A DNA stretch of 64,000 nt. Origin: Flavobacterium saccharophilum (lineage in GTDB: Bacteria > Bacteroidota > Bacteroidia > Flavobacteriales > Flavobacteriaceae). Both the position numbers and the translations under genes were made by a program. The DNA is taken from positions 620,001-684,000 of the forward strand of contig NZ_FRBY01000003.1 of NCBI RefSeq assembly GCF_900142735.1. Direction: 5' to 3'. Below, piece by piece: positions 17,089-25,800 of the stretch; position 1 is the stretch's first letter; each line of letters begins with the position of its first letter. The notes under the pieces are model-generated. The model had not been told where the DNA came from. It saw nothing but the letters and a program-made list of their open reading frames with translations, and made no database searches.

Positions 17089-18351
17089 TTGAAAATAAAT
17101 AAACTTAATAGTATTATCCTCTTAGGATTGATCGCCATTATCAGCATATTGGTGGCGCAATTGCTTTGGACCAAAGAGGCTTTTACATTGGAACAAAAAA
17201 AACTAAGTCAAAAGGCCAATATTGCTTTACTGGAAGTAGCCAGAAAATTATACGATGGAAAAGATCATGAACCATCGTGTCAAAATCCTGTTCGAAAAAT
17301 TTCTAATGATTATTATATCGTAAACATCGAAAATGCTTTTGAGCCAGATATTTTGGAATTCTATTTAAGATCAGAATTCAAGAAAATGCATATTACAACC
17401 GATTTTGAATATGCGGTGTACAATTGCCAAAGCGACGAAATGGTTTACGGAAAATACATTTCATCCTCTGAAAAAGGAAAAGCAAAAAAAGCAGTTTCCT
17501 TTCCAAAACATAAAGATCTTGTTTATTATTTTGCAGTTCGTTTCCCTAATGAAACCACTTATTTATTCAGTTCGATGCGTTTCTGGTTTATCCTTTCGAT
17601 TGCATTAATTTTGATTTTATTGATTTATGTCTATTCTATTTTTACGCTTTTACAGCAAAAGAAATATTCTGAATTGCAAAGGGATTTCATCAATAATATG
17701 ACGCATGAATTCAAAACACCGTTGTCATCCATTTTAATTGCTTCCAAATATTTGATTGAACAAAATCCAATTAAAGAAGATAAGAAACTTCATACTTATA
17801 CGGATATTATAATCAATCAAAGCAATAAACTCAACAGTCATATTGAACAGATTTTAAATATTTCGAAAGCAGATTATTCGCCTTTGGAACTAAAAAAAGA
17901 AACGCTCTTAATTGTTCCGATTATTGAAGAAACGATTGAAAATATTCAGATGAAATATCCTGAAGCCACAATTAAAATCGATAGTACTTCAGCAGAATAT
18001 TATATTGAAACAGATGTTTTTCATTTTAGCAATTTAGTTTACAATTTGCTTGACAATGCTGTAAAATATTGTTCTGAAAAACCTGATATTACGATTCGGA
18101 TTTCAGTAGAAAATCAAATTTTGAAACTCGCTTTTATTGATAATGGAATCGGAATTTCTCCTAAAAACATTTCACTTATCTTTGATAAGTTTTATCGCGC
18201 TCAAAATGAAAAAAGTAATGAAGTAAATGGCTTTGGACTTGGATTATATTACGTCAAAGAAATCTGCAATCTTCAAAACTGGAAAATAAAAGCCGAAAAT
18301 AACTCCGAAAAAGGCATCACTATAACTTTGTCAATTCCTTATAAAAAATGA
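17089..18351 (+). CDS. Sensor histidine kinase
   Basis: This 420-residue membrane kinase has TM1 at about residues 8-27, a periplasmic sensor of about 135 residues with two Cys, and TM2 at about 163-188. It then has HisKA with the phospho-acceptor His206 in NNMTHEFKTPLSS and an HATPase with N box NLVYNLLDNAVKY, G1 DNGIGIS, F box FDKFYR and G2 GFGLGLYYVKEIC. The start is TTG at 17089; no in-frame ATG precedes TM1. The stop overlaps the start of the response regulator by 4 bases, so they are a coupled pair. The arrangement resembles RprX/RprY of Bacteroides. The signal is unknown. Confidence 0.94.
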   Translation: MKINKLNSIILLGLIAIISILVAQLLWTKEAFTLEQKKLSQKANIALLEVARKLYDGKDHEPSCQNPVRKISNDYYIVNIENAFEPDILEFYLRSEFKKMHITTDFEYAVYNCQSDEMVYGKYISSSEKGKAKKAVSFPKHKDLVYYFAVRFPNETTYLFSSMRFWFILSIALILILLIYVYSIFTLLQQKKYSELQRDFINNMTHEFKTPLSSILIASKYLIEQNPIKEDKKLHTYTDIIINQSNKLNSHIEQILNISKADYSPLELKKETLLIVPIIEETIENIQMKYPEATIKIDSTSAEYYIETDVFHFSNLVYNLLDNAVKYCSEKPDITIRISVENQILKLAFIDNGIGISPKNISLIFDKFYRAQNEKSNEVNGFGLGLYYVKEICNLQNWKIKAENNSEKGITITLSIPYKK

Positions 18352-19034
18352 AACAATTCAGAATACTTTATACCGAAGACGATGAAACCTTAGCGTTTTT
18401 AACCAAAGACAATCTGGAACAAAATAACTACGAAGTTATTCATTGTCCCGACGGAAAACTGGGTTTGGAAACCTTTAAAAAAGAAAGTTTTGACATCTGT
18501 ATATTCGATATTATGATGCCGAAAATGGATGGTTTTGAATTAGCAACTGAAATTAGAAAAGCCAATACCGACATTCCGATTATTTTTCTTTCTGCCAAAA
18601 CTTTAAAAGAAGATCGTATTAAAGGATTACGTTTGGGTGCTGATGATTATTTGGTTAAGCCATTTAGTATTGAAGAATTACTTTTGAAAATCGAAATTTT
18701 CTTAAAGCGCTCGCAGAAAAATATTCCGGTTGAAAAAGCGGTTTATGAAATTGGAAAATACCAGTTTGATACCAAAAATTTTATTCTTTTTAATGAAAAT
18801 GAAAAAATTGGTCTCACGCAACGCGAAGCTGAATTATTGAAGTTATTTCTCGATAATAAAAATTCGGTTTTAAAAAGAGAACAGATTTTGACCTCACTGT
18901 GGGGAACCGATGATTATTTTATGGGAAGAAGTCTGGATGTTTTTATTTCGCGACTGCGCAAAATCCTGGCAAATGAAAACGGAATCTCGATAGAAAATCT
19001 GCATGGAATTGGATTCAGATTTTCGATCATATAA
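18348..19034 (+). CDS. OmpR-family response regulator (RprY-like)
   Basis: This 228-residue protein has a receiver domain (residues 1-118) with the acidic pocket ED/DD near residue 10, phospho-acceptor Asp54 in CIFDIMMPKMDGFE, and Lys in DDYLVKPFS. A winged-helix DNA-binding domain follows (about 130-228) with LTQREAELLKLFLDN and SLDVFISRLRKIL. Its ATG overlaps the kinase stop (ATGA-type). It would be phosphorylated by the kinase and regulate transcription; targets are unknown. Confidence 0.95.
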   Translation: MKQFRILYTEDDETLAFLTKDNLEQNNYEVIHCPDGKLGLETFKKESFDICIFDIMMPKMDGFELATEIRKANTDIPIIFLSAKTLKEDRIKGLRLGADDYLVKPFSIEELLLKIEIFLKRSQKNIPVEKAVYEIGKYQFDTKNFILFNENEKIGLTQREAELLKLFLDNKNSVLKREQILTSLWGTDDYFMGRSLDVFISRLRKILANENGISIENLHGIGFRFSII

Positions 19035-19151
19035 TTACTTGAAGCTGAAAATTTTGAATCGTAAATAATAACAATTCTTTTAAAAATAAAGAATAATCTG
19101 TAAATTAAATTTGAAAAATCTTTGTATTTTTAAGTTCTAATTTTCCACGAT

Positions 19152-19916
19152 ATGAAATTACATCATTTACGTAACGCTACTTTAGTTATTGAAACGGAGC
19201 AACATGTGATTTTAGTTGACCCGATGCTTGGAAAAAGAAAAACGATTCCGCCCTTTACCATCTTTCGTTATAGCCCTCATAGAAATCCTTTGGTTTCTTT
19301 GCCAAAAAACAGTCGGGAAATTTTAAGCAAGGTAACTCATTGCCTTATTACACATTTACATCCGGATCACATCGATAAAGCTGGCGAAGTTTTTTTAAGA
19401 CGAAAAAGCATTCCGGTAATCTGCAGTGTGCAAATTGAAAAAGAATTAACTAAAAGAGGTTTAAACATCGCTCAAACTTTAAAGTATTGGGAACCTCAAC
19501 CTTTTCTGGACGGAAAAATAACTGGAATTCCTGCCATTCATGGTTACGGATTTATCGCAAAATTCATGGGAAATGTAATGGGCTTTTTTATTGAATTGGC
19601 CAATGAAAAATCTATTTATATAAGTTCAGATACCGTTTTCACGGAACATGTACAAAAAGTTTTGGTTGAATTCAAACCAGACATTTCAACCGTTGCCTGC
19701 GGAACGGCGAGATTGGATATTGGCCAGCCTTTATTAATGCGAATGAACGATATTTTGAAGTTCACGGCATTGGCACCTGGGAAAGTTTTTGCGAATCATT
19801 TAGAAGCTTTGAATCATTGTCCTACAACTAGAGAGCAGTTGAAAAATGCTTTATTAGAAAATGATCTTTTGTCTAAAACGGCTGTTCCTGCTGATGGGAC
19901 TTTTGTGGAGTATTGA
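19152..19916 (+). CDS. Metallo-beta-lactamase-fold hydrolase
   Basis: This 254-residue soluble protein has the MBL metal-binding motif THLHPDHID (His68, His70, Asp72, His73), a downstream SSDTVF block and a late NHLEALNHC His. The N-terminus (HHLRNATLVIETEQHVILVDPML) is typical of the UlaG/UPF0173-like group. A single-domain hydrolase of unknown substrate is the safest call. The family ranges over lactonases, phosphodiesterases and N-acyl hydrolases. It does not overlap the preceding response regulator and has a 117-base upstream gap. Confidence 0.85.
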   Translation: MKLHHLRNATLVIETEQHVILVDPMLGKRKTIPPFTIFRYSPHRNPLVSLPKNSREILSKVTHCLITHLHPDHIDKAGEVFLRRKSIPVICSVQIEKELTKRGLNIAQTLKYWEPQPFLDGKITGIPAIHGYGFIAKFMGNVMGFFIELANEKSIYISSDTVFTEHVQKVLVEFKPDISTVACGTARLDIGQPLLMRMNDILKFTALAPGKVFANHLEALNHCPTTREQLKNALLENDLLSKTAVPADGTFVEY

Positions 19917-19947
19917 ATTTTTATACTCTTTGCTTGCTAATCTTTGG

Positions 19948-20178
19948 CGAGTTACTTGCGGGGATTACTTCGCTAGTTCGCTATCGCTCGTGTCCTTCTC
20001 CGTTGGAATGACATACTGGACGGATAATGTAAATTTTGATAACCTTTGTCGAGTTACTCGCGGGGATTCCTCGTTCCTCGGAATGACAAACTGGACGTAA
20101 ACACTTGATTTAAATTATTGACAAAGTAACCACAAAGTATGTCATTCCGAGGAACGAGGAATCCCCGCAAGTAGCTCC
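19948..20178. repeat. Degenerate cluster of family A repeat arms
   Basis: A decayed arm with an internal insertion (GCGAGTTACTTGCGGGGATT...GGAATGAC) occupies about 19948-20011. A clean right arm (GAGTTACTCGCGGGGATTCC...GGAATGAC) is at 20051-20087 and a clean left arm (GTCATTCCGAGGAACGAGG...) at 20141-20178. The arms are in tail-to-tail order, the reverse of the intact 100-bp copies, with about 53 bases between them. This fills the gap between the hydrolase and GIY-YIG genes; plus-strand ORF 19861-20100 is a shadow of it. Confidence 0.75.
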
Positions 20179-20184
20179 GTAATC

Positions 20185-20499
20185 CTATTCAAATAAGTAA
20201 TTCAAAAACTCAAAGTCAGGATTAATTGTCTTTATTAATTCTATTTTTTTCTCTCTTCTCCAGCCCTTAATTTCCTTTTCTCTAGCAATTGCTTCATGAA
20301 TCCAAGTAAACTTTTCATAATACAATAAAAATTCAACATTATACTTTGAGGCAAATGTTTTATTCTTTAATAAAATATTCTCCTGATGCTGACTTAATCT
20401 TTTCCGTAAATTATTAGTAACTCCTGTATAGAAAACAGATTTAGGTTTATTCGTTAAAATATAAATATAGTAAGTATGAAAGCCTTCTTGAAATAGCAT
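20185..20499 (-). CDS. GIY-YIG domain protein
   Basis: This 104-residue protein consists almost entirely of a GIY-YIG nuclease fold: YYIYILTNKP, FYTGVTNNLRKRLSQH with the conserved Arg, and the C-terminal half EAIAREKEIKGWRREKK with the metal-binding Glu. It matches the small stand-alone group (UPF0213/YhbQ-like) that is common and multicopy in Bacteroidota. Its biological role is unknown. It is flanked on its 3' side by repeat arms. Confidence 0.9.
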   Translation of the reverse strand: MLFQEGFHTYYIYILTNKPKSVFYTGVTNNLRKRLSQHQENILLKNKTFASKYNVEFLLYYEKFTWIHEAIAREKEIKGWRREKKIELIKTINPDFEFLNYLFE

Positions 20500-20550
20500 A
20501 ATTTAGTAAGATTCTTTTTTTAATAAAAATAAGAAAAATCCTAAAATAAA

Positions 20551-22755
20551 TTATAATACTAACAACCCAAACTCTCGTAAAGTATTAATTGGCTTTGAAT
20601 ACCAAAACAATTCGAAATCATCCAATTGCGTTTCAAAATCAGTTTTTACTTCCTGAAAAGTATAATTCTTAGCGTTTGAAATCGAGATTTTACTCAAAAT
20701 TTCGACTAGCCATTCACCTTCATTTTTATTGGTCTGAAGGTTGAAACTTTCCTTTTTATCATGAAAAGTAAAACTCATCATTTCCCAGGAATTTCCTTTT
20801 TTTGATTTTGTGAAATGTTCTACTGAAGGTTTTCCGCCAAGCCAAACTACTTTTGCATTTGGTTTTGTATTGAAATCATTACCTTCTTCAAGGGCATTAA
20901 AGATAAAATCGGGATCAATTTTAGTTTTTGGGATTTTAAAATCGAACCAATCTTGCAGTTCGTAGTCGAAACAGATTCCATGCATGAAATTAAAAAGGGA
21001 TTTCTTTAATCCGAAACTGAATTTATCGTGGTTGATTCCTGTAGAATCTGTGTAATCAATATCGTTATTAGCGAAAGTTCCAATGGCTTCTGTTGCTTTT
21101 GTAACGCCAAATTTCTCTGGATACAAGCCAACAGGGCTATGAGCAGTCATTGCAAATTGATGCCAAAAACCAGACTGCAGAATTCCGGCTTCAAACAATT
21201 GACGCACCATTTCGAGACTGTCAACTGTTTCCTGGATGGTTTGCGTTGGATATCCGTACATTAAATACGCGTGAACCATGATTCCGGCTTCCGTAAAATT
21301 GCGGGTTACTTTTGCTACTTGTTCAACTGTAACGCCTTTGTCAATTAATTTTAATAATCGGTCTGAAGCTACTTCTAAACCACCTGAAACGGCAATACAA
21401 CCAGAAGCTTTTAAGAGCAAACATAAATCTTTCGAAAAGCTTTTCTCAAAACGAATATTTGTCCACCAGGTTACGGCTAATTTTCTACGTAAAATTTCTA
21501 ATGCTAATGCACGCATCAAAGCTGGCGGTGCTGCTTCATCAACAAAATGAAAACCATTTTGACCCGTTTGAAGCATCATTTCCTCCATTCTGTCACACAA
21601 CAAATTGGCCGCAACTGGTTCGTAAACTTTGATATAATCTAATGAAATATCACAGAAAGTACATTTTCCCCAATAACAGCCGTGTGCCATCGTGAGTTTG
21701 TTCCAACGGCCGTCGCTCCACATTCTGTGCATTGGATTTACGATTTCGATAACCGAAATGTATTTATCCAAAGGCAAATCAGAATAATCCGGAGTTCCCA
21801 CCTGTGCTTGTTTATAATCGTGTTTTAGAGAATTGTTTTTGTAGACCACTTCTCCATTTTCCAAAAGAAAAGTTCTTTTATAGGAATCAGAGTTTGGATT
21901 TTCTAAATTGAAAATTAATTCTTCAATTGGAACTTCTCCGTCATCCAAAGTAATAAAATCGAAGAACTCAAAAACACGTTTATCAGAAAGGGAACGCAAT
22001 TCGGTATTTGGGAAACCGCCACCCATTGAAATCTTAATTTCAGGATAATTTTGTTTTACCCATTGTGCGCAACGAAACGCGCTATATAAATTCCCCGGAA
22101 AGGGAACAGAAATTAAAAATAATGTTGGTTTTACCGCTTCAATCTTAGCTTTCAAAAGTGAAATTAAAATTGAATCTATATAGGTTGGTTCTTGCTGTAA
22201 AGCTTCATAAAGTTGATCAAAAGAATTCGCACTTCGGCCTAAACGTTCGGCATATCGGCTAAAGCCAAAATTTTCATCAACACATTCTACAATAAAATCC
22301 GAAATATCTTCCAGGTATAAAGTTGCTAAATGTTTTGCTTTATCCTGTGTTCCCATTGTTCCGAATGCCCAATCCAATTCTTCCAATTGAGCAAAACGAG
22401 AAGCTTCTGGTAAAAAATCTTCCTGACAAATCTGTAATGCTAGTGTTGGATTTTTTCCCTGCAAAAACTGAATTACGGCATCAATAGTTTTGATGTATTC
22501 ATCTTGTAAAGCAAAAATACGTTTTGAATTATCGGAGATTTCAAAACCTGAAACCTGAAACTTGAAACCTGAAACATCAAACAAATCTATAAGTCCTTTC
22601 TTCGAAAACAATTCCAAAATCACATCAATACCCAAATCAGCCTGAACCGATTCGATATTTTTGGTGTTTAGAAATCCTTTTATATAAGCTGTTGCCGGGT
22701 ATGGCGTATTCAGCTGTGTAAAAGGAGGCGTGATAATAAAAAGCTTTGTTTTCAA
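20551..22755 (-). CDS. B12-binding-type radical SAM protein
   Basis: This 734-residue protein has an N-terminal B12-binding-like region starting ITPPFTQLNTPYPATAYIKG, though no clear DxHxxG cobalamin His is seen. The radical SAM core has HGCYWGKCTFCDIS, where the cluster Cys spacing is CX4CX2C instead of CX3CX2C. A SPASM-type C-terminus is absent; the last 200 residues are unassigned. Residues about 59-72 are encoded by a heptanucleotide repeat (22541-22582) that seems to be an in-frame insertion. The gene is divergent from the large adhesin-type gene. Reaction and substrate are unknown. Confidence 0.88.
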   Translation of the reverse strand: MKTKLFIITPPFTQLNTPYPATAYIKGFLNTKNIESVQADLGIDVILELFSKKGLIDLFDVSGFKFQVSGFEISDNSKRIFALQDEYIKTIDAVIQFLQGKNPTLALQICQEDFLPEASRFAQLEELDWAFGTMGTQDKAKHLATLYLEDISDFIVECVDENFGFSRYAERLGRSANSFDQLYEALQQEPTYIDSILISLLKAKIEAVKPTLFLISVPFPGNLYSAFRCAQWVKQNYPEIKISMGGGFPNTELRSLSDKRVFEFFDFITLDDGEVPIEELIFNLENPNSDSYKRTFLLENGEVVYKNNSLKHDYKQAQVGTPDYSDLPLDKYISVIEIVNPMHRMWSDGRWNKLTMAHGCYWGKCTFCDISLDYIKVYEPVAANLLCDRMEEMMLQTGQNGFHFVDEAAPPALMRALALEILRRKLAVTWWTNIRFEKSFSKDLCLLLKASGCIAVSGGLEVASDRLLKLIDKGVTVEQVAKVTRNFTEAGIMVHAYLMYGYPTQTIQETVDSLEMVRQLFEAGILQSGFWHQFAMTAHSPVGLYPEKFGVTKATEAIGTFANNDIDYTDSTGINHDKFSFGLKKSLFNFMHGICFDYELQDWFDFKIPKTKIDPDFIFNALEEGNDFNTKPNAKVVWLGGKPSVEHFTKSKKGNSWEMMSFTFHDKKESFNLQTNKNEGEWLVEILSKISISNAKNYTFQEVKTDFETQLDDFELFWYSKPINTLREFGLLVL
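22541..22582 (-). repeat. Heptanucleotide array inside the radical SAM gene
   Basis: Six heptamers in a row on the plus strand: TCAAAAC, CTGAAAC, CTGAAAC, TTGAAAC, CTGAAAC, ATCAAAC. The total is 42 bases, so it stays in frame and encodes a VSGFKFQVSGF-like stretch. A related CAGGTTT/CCTGAAA palindrome lies in the intergenic region at 47981-48018. Loss or gain of one unit would shift the frame. Confidence 0.85.
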
Positions 22756-22848
22756 AAGAAATGTTTTTGCAAAAATAAGGGATATTTAGAGACTTTCTAG
22801 GAAAAGATTGACGAGGGTAATTTTAGTTTTATTTTGTAGATATTTAAT

Positions 22849-22856
22849 TACATTTG
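22849..22856 (+). promoter_or_regulatory. Putative -7 element (TACATTTG) for the large surface protein
   Basis: An exact TAnnTTTG match lies 20 bases before the ATG at 22877. It is downstream of the TTG that would begin the longer frame, and so supports the shorter start. Confidence 0.5.
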
Positions 22857-22876
22857 TTGCAATCCAAATTTTTCAA

Positions 22877-25800
22877 ATGAAGCATACATTACTTTTGTTT
22901 TTTTTAATAATTACTATTCAAACTTTTTCACAAAGTAAAAACCAATCTATTGGTTTTAAAGAAAATAAAGGTCAGATTATTGATCAAAAAGGAAAACCAA
23001 ATATATCGGTAAAATATCTCTTAAATTCTAATGGACTAAATGTCCAGTTAAAGAAAAATGGATTTTCGTATGATGTTTATGAAGTCAAAAAAACACCTTC
23101 AAAAAATCCAAGAAATGAAAGAGAACTTTCTTCGAACCTTCCAAAAAATCAAAAAGAAGAACAGCCTGACTTTAATCTTGAATACACTTTTCATCGAATT
23201 GATATTGACTTTTTAAACTCCAATTCTAAAGTTGAATTTATTACGGATCAGAAATCAAATGATTTTGACAATTATTACAATGTTCCTAATAAGCCTGAGG
23301 GAATTACAGGTGTTCACCAATACAAACAAATTACTTACAAAAATATCTATCCCAATGTTGATGTTGTATTTTCAATTCCGAAAGATCCGCAAAAAACGGT
23401 TGAATATAATTTTGTAGTTCATCCAAAAGGAAAAATCTCTGATATTCAATTAAAATTTAGTGGTGCTGAAACTGATTTGGTTGATAACAAAATCCAAATA
23501 AATGTCCGTTTTGGAAAAATGGAAGAAACATTGCCTGCGAGCTGGATCGAAGATGGATCAAGTAAAAAGGAAATTGCGGTTGGGTATAGAAAGATTAAGA
23601 AGGATGTCTACGGGTTTGATTCAGCTCATTCAGTTGATGGAAAGACGATTGTAATTGATCCGGTGCCAACGAGACTTTGGGGGACTTACTATGGAGGAGA
23701 AAATATTGAATCCTCTACTGCAATTACAACTAAAGATGGTTTTGTTTATTTGGCAGGTATTACTTATAGTGATAATAATATAGCATCATCAGGTGCATAT
23801 CAAACTACAAATTTATCTACTTGGGATTATGATGCGTTTTTTGCTAAATTTAATTCTGATGGAACTAGAGTTTGGGGAACATTTTTTGGAGGCACTCATG
23901 CGGACTTAATAAATAAAATTAAATTATCCAGTCTTAATAATATTTATATTGCGGGAACAACTTTGAGTAGGACCAATATTTCAACTGTTGGAAGTCATCA
24001 ATCAAATCCAGGATCTACACAATGGAATTCTTATGATGGCTTTTTAGCCAAGTTTAACAATAATGGAATACTTCAATGGGCAACTTATTATGGTGAGGAA
24101 GGTTATGATATAATCAATGGCTTAACTATTAATACAGATGAATCCATTTTCGTTTCTGGAGAAACAAAAAGCGATAAAAATATTGCTACTGAAAATTCTT
24201 TTCAACCATTATTAATTATTAGTCCATTACCTAGTGGTTCAGCTTCTTCAGATGCATTTATTGCAAAATTTGATTCTAGCGGAGTACGCCAATGGGGCAC
24301 TTATATAGGAGGAAATGGAGATGACTTAATTACTGATTCTCAATTAGATTCCAATGGTAACATTTATTTTTTGGGAATAACTGACAGCAATAATAACATT
24401 TCGACACCTCTTTCTTACCAACAAAGCATTTCAAGTTCTCAGATGGATGGTTTTTTAGTTAAGTTTGATGTTGACGGAAATCGTATTTTCGGAACATATA
24501 TTGGAGGAAATAAATTAGATTATTTTCATAATCTAGGAATAGATTATGAAAATAATCTTTACTGTTTTGGAGAAACAGAAAGCGATTTAAATATTAGCAC
24601 TACAGGTGTATTTCAAGAAAATTTTACTGAAAATACATTAAGAAGAAGCGGCTGTATTTTTAAGCTAAATCCTGATGGTCGAAAAATCTGGGGAAGTTAT
24701 TTCTTTCCTGAAGTACTGGGTGGATCTGTAAAAGCAAATGGTACTATTTATTTCACTGGAAGAGCTGAAAATGGTTTTCAATCCACAATTGATAGTTATC
24801 AAGAATTTAAAAATACGGGAACAGATTCCTATTTGGTAAAATTCAACACTAATGGTCAAAGAGAATGGGCGACTTATGTTGGTGGAGAAATGGCAGATAA
24901 TGCATTGCTAACAGAAGTAGAAAATAATTCAAACATATATCTGGCGGGAACCACACAAAGTAAAACTAATATTGCCACATTAAATACATTTCAACCAAAT
25001 CTATATCCCGATACTAATAGTTATACATTTAATACAGGGGATGCTTTTTTGATAAAATTTCAAGAGTGTCTTTCTAATCCATCAGCTTCCAGCAATTCTC
25101 CAGTCTGTACTGGAAGAACATTAGAGCTTAAAGCTTCAGGAGGAACCAATTATTCATGGACTGGACCAAACGGTTTTACATCAACAGATCAAAATCCGAC
25201 AATTATAAATGCAACTACACTTAATAGCGGAGAATATAACTGCCTAATTACAGGAACTAGCGGTTGTGATGACACCAAAAAAGTCAATGTTGTTATTGGA
25301 GATATTGAAGGTCCTATACCTGATGTAGCAAGTCTTTCACCAATAACTGGTGATTGCCATACCACAATAACTGTAATTCCGACTGCAACAGACGCATGTG
25401 CCGGTGCAATTACTGGTTCTACTTCAAATCCCTTATCCTATAATTTACCCGGAACTTATACCATTGTATGGAAATATGATGACGGGAATGGCAATATTTC
25501 ACAGCAAAATCAAACTGTTACTATAACAAGCCAGCCAGTTCCAACTACGATTACGCCCCAAGCCTTTTGCATCCAACAAAATGCGACTTTAGACGATATT
25601 GAAATCGTGGGGCAAAGTATAAAATGGTACAATGCTCAATCAACTGGGACACTTTTACCAAATACAACATTACTTCAAAATGGAATAACTTATTACGCTT
25701 CACAAACCATAAACGGTTGCGAAAGTGAAAGAACCCCTGTGACAATAAACATTCAAAATACGCTTCCTCCAACAGGAAGTGCAAATCAGCCTTTTTGTTC

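Noticed and set aside
19861..20100. 79-residue plus-strand ORF
   Set aside because: It overlaps the end of the MBL-fold gene and then reads through decayed family A repeat arms.
5903..20178. CRISPR array from the repeated GTCATTCC arms
   Set aside because: Copies are few, inverted and far apart, with no regular spacers and no cas genes.
22808..22876. N-terminal extension of the large surface protein from TTG 22808
   Set aside because: A TACATTTG promoter element lies inside it, and a proper signal peptide starts at ATG 22877.
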